This document shows positions 1 through 9,373 of a stretch of 64,000 nucleotides of DNA, piece after piece. The notes below the pieces were generated by a model. The model worked only from the letters and a program-made list of their open reading frames with translations. It ran no database searches and had not been told where the DNA came from. How positions within the stretch are numbered: position 1 is the stretch's first letter; each line of letters opens with the position of its first letter. The stretch covers positions 2,481,290-2,545,289 of the forward strand of contig NZ_DS989904.1 of NCBI RefSeq assembly GCF_000155595.1, read 5' to 3'. A program made the translations under genes and the position numbers. Origin of the DNA: Synechococcus sp. PCC 7335 (lineage in GTDB: Bacteria > Cyanobacteriota > Cyanobacteriia > Phormidesmidales > Phormidesmidaceae).

Positions 1-720
1 ACTCGACAGTACAGTCTCGATATTACCCATACGCAGCGCTTTGTACAGCCGCTGCGGTGGTCGAACCGTAAGGTGAAACAAGCCCGCGACGATACCCACA
101 ATACCTGCCGCGATATGGTGAGCAACTACGCCGCCTGGATTAAACGGGTTGAAGCCAGCCGGCCCCCATTCAGGGGCGACCCCTTGAACATGCCCGGTTA
201 AGCCGTACGGGTCAGAAACCCACATGCCAGGACCCCAAAGACCTGTGAGATGAAACGCTCCGAAACCGAAGCAAAGTAGACCAGAGAGAAATAGGTGAAT
301 GCCAAACATCTTAGGCAAGTCTAGAGCCGGCTCACCCGTACGGGGGTCACGGAAAAGCTCTAGATCCCAGAAAACCCAATGCCAGCAGGCCGCCAAGAAC
401 AGCAGACCAGACAATACGATGTGAGCCAGTGCTACACCCTCAAAAGACCAAAAACCAGGACTTATACCCGTTGCTCCTGTTACGTCCCAGCCGCCCCAAG
501 ATCCTGTTACACCCAAACGGGTCATAAACGGAAGTACGAACATGCCCTGCCGCCACATGGGGTTGAGCACTGGATCGCTTGGATCAAAAGTGGCTAACTC
601 GAATAGGGCCATAGAACCGGCCCAGCCTGCCACGAGTGCCGTATGCATCAAATGTACAGAAATCAAACGTCCCGGGTCATTCAGGACGACTGTATGTACT
701 CGGTACCAAGGTAGACCCAT
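1..720 (-). CDS. psbB: Photosystem II CP47 chlorophyll apoprotein (5' part, cut by window edge)
   Basis: This is the first 240 residues of the CP47 inner antenna, a six-helix thylakoid protein that binds chlorophyll a and passes energy to the photosystem II core. The N-terminus reads [20 protein letters not shown], which is diagnostic of PsbB. The frame stays open to base 1, so the rest lies outside the window. Conserved His residues of the first helices are visible (HLMHT near residue 23, LAHIVL near 100, CWHW near 113). The ATG at 718-720 is preceded by a strong AAGGAGG ribosome binding site. The gene is divergent from the ferredoxin/psbM pair. Identity is essentially certain; only completeness is unknown. 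Confidence 0.98.
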   Translation of the reverse strand, partial: MGLPWYRVHTVVLNDPGRLISVHLMHTALVAGWAGSMALFELATFDPSDPVLNPMWRQGMFVLPFMTRLGVTGSWGGWDVTGATGISPGFWSFEGVALAHIVLSGLLFLAACWHWVFWDLELFRDPRTGEPALDLPKMFGIHLFLSGLLCFGFGAFHLTGLWGPGMWVSDPYGLTGHVQGVAPEWGPAGFNPFNPGGVVAHHIAAGIVGIVAGLFHLTVRPPQRLYKALRMGNIETVLSS

Positions 721-1117
721 TGACTACGCTCCTCCTTGTTTAACTAAAAAAATGTTGATCGCCTACTTAAACTTGCGTGAACATCAAAAGTTGAGTCCAA
801 ACTTAAGCCTTTGTAAGGCGAAGCCGGCTAATAAAAATTTGATGTCCTGCTAAAAAGACTTCAGATATTACTAAGGCTACCAGATATAGAACCTCTCCAA
901 ACCTGTAAAGTGGCGACTATGCGGCGACTATCTCTTCTTTTTGCCAAAGAAAAAGTAAGAAATTGGACCTGTCTACCCAGGTTTGTACACAAAAATGTAA
1001 AAATGAAGGTGTATAAAGAAGTGTAACTATTCCTCAACCTTTGAGGCAAGCGATTTGACTTAATTACAGTCGGCTCAATTAGTAATGGTGCGGCAAAAAA
1101 CAGGTGGGATATAGCTC
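721..1117. other. Divergent psbB / ferredoxin intergenic region
   Basis: These 397 bases separate psbB (leftward) from the ferredoxin gene (rightward) and must hold both promoters. The psbB ribosome binding site lies directly beside its start. Short open frames here show no family resemblance and no good start signals. The stretch is AT-rich compared with the genes around it. I see no RNA gene in it. Confidence 0.5.
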
Positions 1118-1537
1118 ATGGTTAGTATTAAGTTTGTTAAAGAAAATAAGGAAATTGATGCAGCTATTGGCTCAAACCTGAGGTTCAAGGCTCAGGAAAA
1201 TGGCATTGACATTTACACCTTTATGGGGAAGCTCGCTCAGTGTGGTGGCTATGGTCAGTGCGGTACCTGTGTTGTAGACGTTATAGAAGGTGGGCATAAT
1301 TTGTCTCCCCGAAATGCAGTGGAAGAGCGCATGCTTAAGAAGCGTCCTTCAACCTGCCGGTTGGCTTGTCAAACGGTTGTGAACGGTCCGATTAGCGTTG
1401 TTACGAAGCCTGATAAAAAGGAAAGTTTGAAAAAACTAAAGGCGGAGCAGGCGGCAGGTCAATCTGCTGACGCTGTCGATCAACGTACTGTAGACAAAGG
1501 TGCTTCTTCCGATAGAACTACGGCTTCAGTCGATTAA
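1118..1537 (+). CDS. 2Fe-2S ferredoxin, CX5CX2C type, with C-terminal tail
   Basis: This is a 139-residue [2Fe-2S] ferredoxin, a small soluble electron carrier. Cluster ligands are visible as C42, C48 and C51 (in [10 protein letters not shown]) and C84 (in CRLAC; C80 is also present). The CX5CX2C spacing differs from the CX4CX2C of the main photosynthetic PetF ferredoxin, so this is not PetF. The fold ends near residue 100. After it comes a Lys/Ala/Asp-rich tail of about 40 residues that looks disordered. The gene lies between psbB and psbM, a setting that suggests a link to photosystem II assembly or repair, but the redox partner is unknown. ATG start at 1118. Confidence 0.9.
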   Translation: MVSIKFVKENKEIDAAIGSNLRFKAQENGIDIYTFMGKLAQCGGYGQCGTCVVDVIEGGHNLSPRNAVEERMLKKRPSTCRLACQTVVNGPISVVTKPDKKESLKKLKAEQAAGQSADAVDQRTVDKGASSDRTTASVD

Positions 1538-1669
1538 ACCTTTTTGGATGAGGTTAAGAGTAGCTTCCCGATCAGTGCCTTGCTGTTTAGGTGGAAGGCA
1601 AGCTGACAGAGCTTGAAATGGTATGCTGAAATCATTGGCTACAAATATTTTAGGAGTAGGTAGGGTCTT

Positions 1670-1780
1670 ATGGAAACTAACAAGCTAGGCTTTGTTGCTA
1701 GCGTTTTGTTTGTCTTTGTTCCAACGGTATTTCTGTTGATTTTGTATATTCAAACTGCGAGCAAGAAAACAGGTACCTAG
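1670..1780 (+). CDS. psbM: Photosystem II reaction centre protein PsbM
   Basis: This 36-residue single-helix protein sits at the photosystem II dimer interface in the thylakoid membrane. The translation begins [20 protein letters not shown] and continues with a hydrophobic run to IQTASKK, closely matching PsbM (N-x-[14 protein letters not shown]). The length is normal for the family. A GGAG-like ribosome binding site (TAGGAG) lies about 15 bases upstream. It follows the ferredoxin by 132 bases on the same strand and is followed by an imperfect terminator. Confidence is high because the sequence is conserved across its full length. Confidence 0.95.
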   Translation: METNKLGFVASVLFVFVPTVFLLILYIQTASKKTGT

Positions 1781-1822
1781 ACTGTCGATACATATCATTG
1801 AAACGGCTCAAACCGTACGAAT

Positions 1823-1862
1823 AAAAGCGCTTTAGATATTCATATATCCAAGGGGCTTTTTT
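1823..1862 (+). terminator. Imperfect intrinsic terminator after psbM
   Basis: A bulged hairpin pairs AAAAGC, CTT and GATAT with ATATC, AAG and GCTTTT, and ends in a run of six T. It lies 43 bases past psbM and reaches the last codon of the convergent pxcA gene. It could therefore act on both transcripts. Confidence 0.6.
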
Positions 1863-3210
1863 ACTCGTTCATATTTTTATAGGTAGCAACCGCAGAAGGA
1901 GAAATGCGGTTGAGATACCGGAAGATCCAGTATTTAAAGACAGTGTCGAGGATGACTGGAAAGGTGGCGATAAAAAGGAAGATAAAGTTGCGGTTGGCGG
2001 GTAAGCCGAGGTGTGCGGCCATACCTTCTAATAGCACTTCCCATCCGTGAGGTGAGTGAAAGCCAACGAATATATCAGTGAAAAGAATGATGATAAAAGC
2101 TTTGGCGCTGTCGCTAAGGCCGTAGACAATTTCGTCGATGAAGCCTTTAAGTGTAGCAACTTGCTCACGACAGTTACTCAGTAGCAGGGAGAAACTGAGA
2201 ACCGCGATTATGTCGGCAAAGACATTTTCTACGGCGTCGGCACTGCGCTGGCGATAGTCTTCCTCAATCTCGAAAGCTTTTTGCCTAACACGCTCTTCGA
2301 TCTCTAGTTCACTAAGGCTAGGTGCTTTGCCGATTAGGACTTCAAATCGAAAACGTTCTTCGTACCGCTGGAGCTCATGGAGAGCTTCCTCTTCCATCGC
2401 TACGTTAAGAAAGACCTCCGCTTGAGTGGCATCGCGAGTGTATTCTACAAGCGGAGCCACTAGGAAGTTTTTGCTCAGATATTGAGCTAGTAGCGGTACT
2501 ATAATCAGCTGTAAGACGAAGGTGATAGCGATAGTGGTTTGAGCCTTAGAACTGCGAAAGTTGCGAACAACTTCGACTTCAGCATCAGGATCAAGATCTT
2601 GTTTGATGCGATCAACAGTACGCAAGATAGAGCGCGGTAGAACGCTACTGCTACGGCTAAGCGCTTCGTTCTGGGTCTCATCTGTGGAGACTGAGCTACC
2701 TTTTTTTTGATTAGAAAGACCACTAGAAAGTTGATCGCTCCCTCTTTGAGAGGAACGTGGGGAGAGTGGACTAGCAGCGGTTGCCTGAAGCTGAGTAAGA
2801 GAGAGAACAGAAGCTTGTTCGTATCGTTCTAAGACTTCATCGATGAGCTGGAGCTTTTTGAAAAAGACTGCAGGACCGTTAATTTGATCGAGAGGTAGGT
2901 CATCGGGAAGCGAAACAGCGCGGCGACTAATGCTAGAGAGCTGTAGCGCGTCGCTACTGGTACGAAATTCTGCCATTCGCCGCCGAACAATAGATAGATA
3001 TCTACGGCGATCTTTCTGGAGAATGCGATAGGAGCTAGCGCTGTAGATGCCATTCTCTGGTGTAATGGGATTGCCACCAAAGTAATTTTCTTCGATTTGA
3101 CGGATCTTGAGAGCGGCCTCGTAAGCTTGGTCTAGCGATCTATCAGGTGTTCCAAAGAACCACTGTCGAAGTCGACCAACAATTCCTAGTTGCTGCGAAG
3201 AATTTGTCAT
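1861..3210 (-). CDS. pxcA: Proton extrusion protein PxcA (CemA/CotA family)
   Basis: This 449-residue membrane protein is homologous to chloroplast CemA. In cyanobacteria PxcA supports light-induced sodium-dependent proton extrusion and acclimation to acid stress. The N-terminal half is hydrophilic and Ser-rich (a Ser/Gln/Arg linker near 145-200). The C-terminal half has four hydrophobic segments near residues 225-245, 330-350, 370-390 and 405-430. The family signature FVGFHSPHGWE lies before the last helix. The long hydrophilic N-terminus is typical of cyanobacterial PxcA and longer than CemA. It converges on psbM. No other function is likely. Confidence 0.93.
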   Translation of the reverse strand: MTNSSQQLGIVGRLRQWFFGTPDRSLDQAYEAALKIRQIEENYFGGNPITPENGIYSASSYRILQKDRRRYLSIVRRRMAEFRTSSDALQLSSISRRAVSLPDDLPLDQINGPAVFFKKLQLIDEVLERYEQASVLSLTQLQATAASPLSPRSSQRGSDQLSSGLSNQKKGSSVSTDETQNEALSRSSSVLPRSILRTVDRIKQDLDPDAEVEVVRNFRSSKAQTTIAITFVLQLIIVPLLAQYLSKNFLVAPLVEYTRDATQAEVFLNVAMEEEALHELQRYEERFRFEVLIGKAPSLSELEIEERVRQKAFEIEEDYRQRSADAVENVFADIIAVLSFSLLLSNCREQVATLKGFIDEIVYGLSDSAKAFIIILFTDIFVGFHSPHGWEVLLEGMAAHLGLPANRNFIFLFIATFPVILDTVFKYWIFRYLNRISPSAVATYKNMNE

Positions 3211-3318
3211 TGCCAGCTAAAGCTGCAGCCCATGGGTGATTAGTGCTTATATCTTACGGGGATGACAAGTCATCTTAGTTTATTGTGGACAAAATTAGCA
3301 TTCTAGCTGCTGTTTTGT

Positions 3319-4008
3319 ATGGGCGAGGCTGTTCAAGTTTGGCAAGTGCCGCTGCAGGTATCAAACGATACGCTCGTGCGGTATACGAAATGTTTGTCTG
3401 AAGATGAGATCTCGAGGGCGGCTCGGTTTCATTTCAACTCTGATCGCCGAAAGTTTGTGGTAGCAAGAGGAACGCTGCGTTACTTGCTGGGCGCGCGGTT
3501 TAGATGTAGGGCAGGCGCGATCGCATTTGGCTACAGCAAATATGGCAAACCAGAAATGAGGACTGCCTCAAAGGGCGATCGCCCTTTCCACTTCAATCTC
3601 TCTCACTCAGGGGAAATAGCCTTATGTGCGCTAGGCGGCGATCACGTGGTAGGTGTCGATATTGAAAAGGTAAAACCTATTCAACGCCTTGAAGGGATGT
3701 TAGAGCGCTGCTTAGTAGCACGAGAAAAGGCGGTGGTAGAGTCTTTTGCTACGGAAAAGCAGCCTTTCGCCTTCTTGCAGTATTGGACCTGTAAAGAAGC
3801 CTACCTAAAAGCGATCGGTTTAGGACTGTCACAATCGATGACAACGGTAGAAGTCGATCTAAATCCTCCTCGGTTCGTGCGTGGGCCGGATGGATGTGCG
3901 GCTAGCTGGCAGCTACACGACATAGAAGTCCCTGAGGATTATGTCGCAGCTCTAGTGGTTGCTGGAGAGGGGGCCGTACAAGTTAGATGCTGGCAGCACC
4001 CAAGTTAG
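3319..4008 (+). CDS. 4'-phosphopantetheinyl transferase (Sfp/HetI type)
   Basis: This enzyme moves the phosphopantetheine arm from coenzyme A onto a serine of acyl- or peptidyl-carrier proteins, turning apo into holo forms. At 229 residues it is the usual size of a Sfp-type enzyme. Visible motifs are FNLSHS (92-97), VGVDIE with the Mg-binding Asp/Glu (111-116) and WTCKEAYLKAIG (156-167). Cyanobacteria often have a single broad-range Sfp-type enzyme serving fatty acid and secondary metabolite synthases, so this may be the housekeeping copy. That is inference, since no synthase genes are near. It is divergent from pxcA. Confidence 0.92.
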   Translation: MGEAVQVWQVPLQVSNDTLVRYTKCLSEDEISRAARFHFNSDRRKFVVARGTLRYLLGARFRCRAGAIAFGYSKYGKPEMRTASKGDRPFHFNLSHSGEIALCALGGDHVVGVDIEKVKPIQRLEGMLERCLVAREKAVVESFATEKQPFAFLQYWTCKEAYLKAIGLGLSQSMTTVEVDLNPPRFVRGPDGCAASWQLHDIEVPEDYVAALVVAGEGAVQVRCWQHPS

Positions 4009-4040
4009 CGGTTCTAATCAGTAAGCTATAAGCGATTTGA

Positions 4041-5048
4041 TTAGCGATCAGCTCTTGTGAGTAAGATGACAGATTTAATAGGCCGTCGAATGGGATTATC
4101 TGCGGCATCGACAAGGCCAAAGTAAGTTTGCCTTTCTGCTACGGACAACGCTGAGGAACTCCCACCGTCTAGATTCAATAGCTTGGTGATACCTAGAGAC
4201 TTAGCAAAGTCTGCTAGCTCTAGTAGCGTCATACCGATAGAACTGGCAGACTTTTCGACCATGATTAGCGCGATCGCCCCATCTGGATAAAGCCCAATTG
4301 CACTTCGAGCATTGGGCTGTCGGCTACCAATGGCATCGCGAAATAGAATCCCATCGTCGTAGTCTATGAAGCCTTCTACCCAAGAAGTATCGGCAGGGAG
4401 AAGCTGTGGACCGGCACCAATGGCAGTGTCTATCTCGCAGCCATCGGGCGGCGGCGCGTTGTGGAAAGTGATGTCGTAAACAACAGCTTCCTCGGTGAGG
4501 CTACCTTCGAGACCACCGCGCTCAACGACGCTTGCTTGACGACAGCGATAGACACGAAACTCTGACCGATTGAGAATTTGAGCCATGTACTGACCCAGGT
4601 TTGAATTATTGATCAAGCGTTCGTTATCAGCCGGATCGCTAACGGTCTGTTCTTGGGAGATAAGGTGAGAGGTCGTTTTGCCATTATGAGGATCGAAAAA
4701 TCCACCGTTGATAATGTAGTCGGCATTTGTTCGCTCGGCAAAGGCTTCTATCGTGGCAAGCTCTTGTGCAACAGCGATCGATAGTTGGACGGTCGGTGGT
4801 TGGGTGACTACGTGGGCAATCGCACCTTTGAAATAGCGCTTTTGGTAGCCGTAAGCGCTATCCACGCTATCCGCGCCAAGTCTATCTAGCTTGTTCTTTT
4901 TAAGTTCAGATCGACTAAGTTCAGCTGAAGCCGCTTCGTGTTCTTCAACATCAATCCAGGCTGTAGATACTCCCCTAGCTAGTAGCCAAACACTACCTAA
5001 TCCCAAGATCAGTAGCGCCAACACTAGCCACGAATTACGCGGTGACAT
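4041..5048 (-). CDS. Membrane-anchored phosphodiester glycosidase (NAGPA-like) domain protein
   Basis: The product is 335 residues. One N-terminal transmembrane segment or uncleaved signal (about 7-26) is followed by a charged linker and a domain resembling N-acetylglucosamine-1-phosphodiester alpha-N-acetylglucosaminidase. Family hallmarks are NGGFFDP (114-120), the RQPNARSAIG stretch and LDGGSSS (293-299). Bacterial members are exported and are thought to act on phosphodiester-linked sugars of the envelope; the substrate here is unknown. It converges on the phosphopantetheinyl transferase and stands alone as a transcription unit. Confidence 0.85.
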   Translation of the reverse strand: MSPRNSWLVLALLILGLGSVWLLARGVSTAWIDVEEHEAASAELSRSELKKNKLDRLGADSVDSAYGYQKRYFKGAIAHVVTQPPTVQLSIAVAQELATIEAFAERTNADYIINGGFFDPHNGKTTSHLISQEQTVSDPADNERLINNSNLGQYMAQILNRSEFRVYRCRQASVVERGGLEGSLTEEAVVYDITFHNAPPPDGCEIDTAIGAGPQLLPADTSWVEGFIDYDDGILFRDAIGSRQPNARSAIGLYPDGAIALIMVEKSASSIGMTLLELADFAKSLGITKLLNLDGGSSSALSVAERQTYFGLVDAADNPIRRPIKSVILLTRADR

Positions 5049-5253
5049 TTCTCACTTTCTTACTGTTCTAGCTGCCTTGATAGATGTATCGTAGTCTGCA
5101 CCTAGCTCACCATCATGAGTCACCACTTTGATTGAAACAAGCTAATAAGTTAGCAGTTAGCTCTCGCAATAGAGCCCCAAAATCCTATAAAAAGGGCCTC
5201 TACATAGCGCAGAAGACCCTAGGAGCAAGCTTTTCTTGTTCTAACCGAATACT

Positions 5254-5787
5254 CTAATAAGCATCTTGCAGCTCGTAGAAATCAGGGGAGATATAGTCCT
5301 TCCGTAGTGGCCAACCTTCCCAGTCTTCTGGCATCAATAGACGTTTTAGATTCGGATGCCCTTCATAGATGATGCCAAACAGGTCATAGCATTCGCGCTC
5401 TTGCCAGTCAGCTGACTTCCAGATCCAGTATACAGATGGAATTCGGGGATCTTCTCTGGGCAGGAAGCACTTAATTCGTACCTCAGCTGGCGCATCCGCA
5501 TCGTCACTTAGCTTTGTTAGATCATAGACGCTGACTAGGTCTTGCCCTGGACCAGAATCGTATGCACATTGACAGCGCAGATAGTTGAAGCCATAGGCAT
5601 AGAGCGCAGTCGCAAAGGGTAGCAGAAACTGAGGATCAACCTTAAGAACTTCTATCCCTGCATGATCGCGCTCCATCACCTCATGACCAAAGCCTTGCTC
5701 ACTCAGCCAGGTAGAGACCTCCCCGGCCTCGACAATAGCAGACTCTTCTGACTCTGTAGCCGCATCTTTCTTCTCTGTATCAGCCAT
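5254..5787 (-). CDS. ndhJ: NAD(P)H-quinone oxidoreductase subunit J
   Basis: This is the 177-residue peripheral-arm subunit J of cyanobacterial NDH-1 (homologous to NuoC). It helps link ferredoxin oxidation to plastoquinone reduction in respiration and cyclic electron flow. The complex I 30 kDa signature [12 protein letters not shown] is present, followed by the [22 protein letters not shown] end block that defines the family. The ATG at 5785-5787 is five bases after the ndhK stop, giving the standard ndhC-K-J operon. A short acidic N-terminal extension precedes the conserved part. Confidence 0.97.
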   Translation of the reverse strand: MADTEKKDAATESEESAIVEAGEVSTWLSEQGFGHEVMERDHAGIEVLKVDPQFLLPFATALYAYGFNYLRCQCAYDSGPGQDLVSVYDLTKLSDDADAPAEVRIKCFLPREDPRIPSVYWIWKSADWQERECYDLFGIIYEGHPNLKRLLMPEDWEGWPLRKDYISPDFYELQDAY

Positions 5788-5792
5788 CTACC

Positions 5793-6533
5793 TCACGCCT
5801 TTTCCTGCTTAACGTTTGCACCTTCTAATTCGGCTGCCGATTTCTCAACGGGCATTCCCATCGCTTCCATCAGCTCTTTCGGCGGCGTATCCCGCTTACT
5901 AGAAGCCAGATATTCCCCGGTCAAAATAGGTGCAACTACCTTCATTTCGTGAGAGCGAGTATAGAAACGATGTGTCTCTTGGAACTCTGCGCGCTCCTGC
6001 ATAGACTCGTTCGCGATCTTCTTACGCAGCTTGATTACCGCATCAAAGATTGCCTCTGGTCTAGGCGGACAGCCAGGAATATACACATCAACTGGGATGA
6101 TCTTGTCTACGCCGCGCAAAGCAGTTGGAGAATCAGCGCTGAACATACCGCCAGTAATCGTACAGGCGCCCATTGCCATCACATAAGCAGGCTTGGGCAT
6201 CTGTTCGTATAGCCGGACGAGAGCGGGTGCCATCTTCATCGTTACTGTACCTGCCACGATGATCAAATCGGCCTGACGGGGACTAGCCCGAGGGGCTAGA
6301 CCAAAGCGGTCAAAATCAAACCTGGAGCCCAACAGCGCCGCAAATTCAATGAAACAACAGGCCGTGCCGTACAGCAAGGGAAACAAGCTCGAAAGCCTAG
6401 TCCAGTTATAGAGGTCATCGACTGTTGTCAAAATGACGTTCTCGGATAGATCCTGCGTGACACCTGTTTTGGCAGCAGGATTCATAATCCGCTCGCCTGG
6501 ATCTACCAAGGGATTTTGCATATCTGATCTCAT
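5793..6533 (-). CDS. ndhK: NAD(P)H-quinone oxidoreductase subunit K
   Basis: This is the iron-sulfur subunit K of NDH-1 (homologous to NuoB), which holds the terminal 4Fe-4S cluster N2 next to the plastoquinone site. Cluster cysteines are visible in [18 protein letters not shown] and IPGCPPRP. I chose the ATG at 6531-6533 because it has an AGGA ribosome binding site and lies nine bases past the ndhC stop. A GTG at 6551 would add six residues and overlap ndhC. The protein is then 246 residues, the usual length. It is the second gene of ndhC-K-J. Confidence 0.96.
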   Translation of the reverse strand: MRSDMQNPLVDPGERIMNPAAKTGVTQDLSENVILTTVDDLYNWTRLSSLFPLLYGTACCFIEFAALLGSRFDFDRFGLAPRASPRQADLIIVAGTVTMKMAPALVRLYEQMPKPAYVMAMGACTITGGMFSADSPTALRGVDKIIPVDVYIPGCPPRPEAIFDAVIKLRKKIANESMQERAEFQETHRFYTRSHEMKVVAPILTGEYLASSKRDTPPKELMEAMGMPVEKSAAELEGANVKQEKA

Positions 6534-6541
6534 ACCTTTTC

Positions 6542-6904
6542 CTATGACCACTCCAAAGCTCCTTTACGCCATGCGTAGACCAACCCAACCACCAGAATGG
6601 CGATAAAGATGAGCGCTTCTACAAACGCTAAAAGTCCTAACGTGTGAAATGCAACCGCCCAGGGATACAAAAAGACCGTCTCTACATCGAAGATCACAAA
6701 GACCAATGCAAACATGTAGTAGCGAATGTTGAACTGAATCCATGCGCCACCGATAGGCTCACAGCCTGACTCGTAGGTCGTCCGGCTCGCAGGACCAGCA
6801 CTTGCCGGGCGCAATAGCTTGGAAGCGCCTAAAGCGACTACTGGTACGAGAGAGCTGATAATTAGAAAGCCTAGAAAGTACTCGTATCCACTTAAAACAA
6901 ACAC
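6542..6904 (-). CDS. ndhC: NAD(P)H-quinone oxidoreductase subunit 3
   Basis: This 120-residue membrane subunit of NDH-1 (NuoA homologue) has three transmembrane helices (about 5-27, 62-82 and 90-112). The loop [20 protein letters not shown] carries the conserved Cys and Glu of the quinone-site region and identifies the family. It is the first gene of the ndhC-K-J operon, so its promoter should lie in the 306 bases shared with the divergent rubA gene. Confidence 0.97.
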   Translation of the reverse strand: MFVLSGYEYFLGFLIISSLVPVVALGASKLLRPASAGPASRTTYESGCEPIGGAWIQFNIRYYMFALVFVIFDVETVFLYPWAVAFHTLGLLAFVEALIFIAILVVGLVYAWRKGALEWS

Positions 6905-7210
6905 AGCGTGCGCCTTGAACCGTTGACAAATATCTTTTTCATTGTAGCGGCCTAAGTCTACCGCAGTGGCTTACTTTGCTACTGTTATCAAAAAATCTGC
7001 GCCAAAACAGGATTGACAGAAATCTATGTACATAACGTAGTTACTAAGCGATCACATCAGCGATCGCAACGCTAGTAACACCTGGTGGCCTGCAAAAAAG
7101 AGCTCGTTTGCCTCACATCGCCCGCTGAGAGAAAACCACTCTATGCAATAATAGTTTACAAATATTTCATATTTTTTCAGTTCGCTACACCGGGCAAGTG
7201 TTTTAATCCC
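6905..7210. other. Divergent ndhC / rubA promoter region
   Basis: These 306 bases lie between ndhC (leftward) and rubA (rightward) and should carry both promoters. The rightward open frame extends back to 7085, but that extension is low in similarity and I do not count it as coding. The stretch just before rubA is AT-rich (ATTTCATATTTTTTCAG). One HIP1-like GCGATCGC lies near 7061. Confidence 0.5.
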
Positions 7211-7651
7211 ATGACTACTGAGCCGACCGCTAATCCTGACTCGGAATCATCTCCAGTCGAGGAAATAATTCCGTTGGTAAAGCCCGAAGGATCTAAAGAA
7301 GAAAAGCCTGAAGGGTCCGAAGAAGGGCCTCCTACTCCTGAGGAGATGGATCGATTTGAGTGTCGCTCTTGTGGCTATACCTACGAACCTACTAAAGGCG
7401 ATAGCCGCAGCGACACCCCGCGGGGCGTTCCGTTTAGAGAACTGCCCTTGGACTGGCGCTGCAGCGTTTGTGGCTCTAGTAAATCGCAGTTCAGTAACAT
7501 CGGTCGGGCAGGTACTGCTTCTGGCTTCAAAGAAAACTTGAGCTATGGATTTGGCGTAAACACGCTGACACCTGGACAGAAAAACGTGCTGATATTTGGC
7601 GCTTTGGGATTAGCTGTGCTGTTTTTCTTGAGTCTGTATGGATTGCGATAG
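7211..7651 (+). CDS. rubA: Membrane-anchored rubredoxin RubA
   Basis: RubA is a thylakoid-bound rubredoxin needed for early photosystem II assembly (and reported for photosystem I). With the ATG at 7211 the product is 146 residues. An acidic, Pro/Glu-rich N-terminus contains a partly repeated KPEGS unit (about 24-38). The iron site is C51/C54 and C84/C87 in a normal rubredoxin fold. A C-terminal transmembrane helix spans about 126-144. The acidic N-terminal arm is longer than the short head I expect for the family. It starts the rubA-ycf48-psbEFLJ cluster, a conserved order that supports the role. An upstream start at 7085 is possible but unlikely. Confidence 0.93.
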   Translation: MTTEPTANPDSESSPVEEIIPLVKPEGSKEEKPEGSEEGPPTPEEMDRFECRSCGYTYEPTKGDSRSDTPRGVPFRELPLDWRCSVCGSSKSQFSNIGRAGTASGFKENLSYGFGVNTLTPGQKNVLIFGALGLAVLFFLSLYGLR

Positions 7652-7828
7652 CGCTCCAGTTAGCTTGTAGAGCAAGTATCTAGGTTCTGTCAGCTAGTGT
7701 TCTGTTGCTTATGATAGATAGCGGCTGACTGAGTTGATTGTGTTGATTGTCCGGTGTCCATATATGTTATGTCCATATATTGAGTGTACGACTATGTTCT
7801 TTCGGATTGATTTTTTGCTGGAGTTGTC

Positions 7829-8878
7829 ATGCAAACGGTTTTAATGTCCTTTCTTATAACTGCTTCTACGGCTGTGAAAGGAGCTATAAGAAAAGGGACG
7901 ATGTTAGCTTTAGTTGCGGTGCTAGCGACTAGCTGTAGCAGTGTATTCCTCTCGGGGACAGAGACTAACCCTTGGGATGTCATTGCGCTGCCAACTGAGG
8001 CTTCTATCTCCGATGTTGCTTTTGCGAGTGATGGAGAACACGGTTGGCTCGTCGGTAGTCGCACAACGCTGCTGGAATCAACTGATGCAGGTAAGACCTG
8101 GGATACTCGCATCTTGGAGTTAGGCGATCAGAATTACACTTTTACTTCGATTGACTTTGAAGGTGATGAGGGTTGGCTAGTTGGTCAGCCTAGCATCATG
8201 CTGCACACTACCGATGGCGGCACGTCATGGTCTAATATTCCTCTCGATCCTAAGTTGCCAGGTCAGCCTCTATTAGTGACTGCAACGGGTGAGAATTCGG
8301 CTGAGCTAGCGACTGATATTGGTGCTATCTACGTGACTGAAGATGGCGGCCAGCAGTGGAAGGGTTTGGTTCAGTCTGCGGTAGGCGTGGTTAGAAATAT
8401 GACTAGAAACTCGGACGGTCGCTATGTGGCGGTCTCGTCTAGAGGTAATTTCTACTCAACCTGGCTACCTGGGCAGGAAGCTTGGCAGCCGCATAACCGA
8501 GAGAACTCAAAACGACTGCAGAATATGGGCTTCACAAAAGACGGCTTGTTGTGGCTGATCGCCAGAGGTGGGCAGATTCAGTTTGGGACTGAGCAGGTCG
8601 AGTATGAGGACTGGAGCGATCCAATCAACCCTGAGTTCGCTTCTAGCTGGGGGCTGTTGGATATTGCCTATCGCACGCCCGAAGAGCTTTGGGTAACCGG
8701 GGGTAGTGGCAATTTGCTAGTCAGCACAGACGGAGGGGAGACTTGGGCCAAGGATAAGGCGGTTGAGAATGTCCCGACGAACTTTTATCGAGCTAAGTTC
8801 CTAGGTCCTGACCGTGGTTATATTTTGGGCCAGCGAGGCTATTTGCTGCGCTATGTCGGAGATGATCTCCCAGCTTGA
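7829..8878 (+). CDS. ycf48: Photosystem II assembly factor Ycf48 (HCF136 homologue)
   Basis: Ycf48 is a lumenal seven-bladed beta-propeller that helps insert newly made D1 into photosystem II. The 349-residue product has repeated blade motifs of the type STDGGETW or TTDGGTSW (for example STDAGKTW, TTDGGTSW, TEDGGQQW, STDGGETW). The N-terminus has a hydrophobic run ending in LATSC, so it is probably a lipoprotein anchored at the lumenal face. The start is uncertain: ATGs at 7829, 7844 and 7901 all keep the signal. It follows rubA and precedes psbE, the usual cyanobacterial order. Confidence 0.95.
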   Translation: MQTVLMSFLITASTAVKGAIRKGTMLALVAVLATSCSSVFLSGTETNPWDVIALPTEASISDVAFASDGEHGWLVGSRTTLLESTDAGKTWDTRILELGDQNYTFTSIDFEGDEGWLVGQPSIMLHTTDGGTSWSNIPLDPKLPGQPLLVTATGENSAELATDIGAIYVTEDGGQQWKGLVQSAVGVVRNMTRNSDGRYVAVSSRGNFYSTWLPGQEAWQPHNRENSKRLQNMGFTKDGLLWLIARGGQIQFGTEQVEYEDWSDPINPEFASSWGLLDIAYRTPEELWVTGGSGNLLVSTDGGETWAKDKAVENVPTNFYRAKFLGPDRGYILGQRGYLLRYVGDDLPA

Positions 8879-9081
8879 GCGAGGCACTGGCGCTGCGATT
8901 TTCAACCTTCAGTTGAGAATTTCAGCTATATGTAGCATCAGCAAAAATGGAGAAGTGATGGAGAAAGGAGATTCTTGAATATTTTTCCATCACTTGCTTG
9001 TGAGTATGGCTGAGAGTTACGTATGATAACTATACATACCGCACATTTTTCGAAAAGATTTAGTTAGGAGATCTAAAAGAT

Positions 9082-9324
9082 ATGGCTGGCGTTACCGGCG
9101 AAAGACCTTTTGGTGACATAGTCACTAGTGTCCGCTACTGGATTATTCATAGCATCACTATTCCAGCTCTGTTCATTGCTGGTTGGTTGTTTGTTTCGAC
9201 TGGGCTTGCTTACGACGCATTTGGCACCCCTCGTCCTAATGAATACTATCCAAGCAATCAGATGGAGCTACCGATCGTGGACGATCGCTACAACCCTGAT
9301 CGCACATTGAAATACCAAGACTAG
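9082..9324 (+). CDS. psbE: Cytochrome b559 alpha subunit
   Basis: This 80-residue protein is the alpha chain of cytochrome b559, a core photosystem II subunit that shares a heme with PsbF. The axial heme ligand is H23 in [14 protein letters not shown], within a single transmembrane helix; a lumenal domain follows. A TTAGGAG ribosome binding site precedes the ATG. A 203-base gap after ycf48 may hold a separate psbEFLJ promoter. Length and sequence are normal. Confidence 0.98.
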   Translation: MAGVTGERPFGDIVTSVRYWIIHSITIPALFIAGWLFVSTGLAYDAFGTPRPNEYYPSNQMELPIVDDRYNPDRTLKYQD

Positions 9325-9373
9325 TTCGCTGCATTGAATTCCTGATCAAGACGATTTCCCCCGGAGACTTTCC

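Noticed and set aside
861-1049. 62-residue frame on the minus strand between psbB and the ferredoxin
   Set aside because: No ribosome binding site, no family match, and it lies in a divergent promoter region.
7085-7210. Upstream extension of rubA
   Set aside because: The added 42 residues look random and carry no RubA similarity; the ATG at 7211 gives the conserved layout.
7792-8112. 106-residue frame opposite ycf48
   Set aside because: It is a shadow of the ycf48 coding frame, with composition set by that gene.
9128-9310. Second frame inside psbE
   Set aside because: It overlaps psbE fully in another frame; psbE is clearly the real gene.
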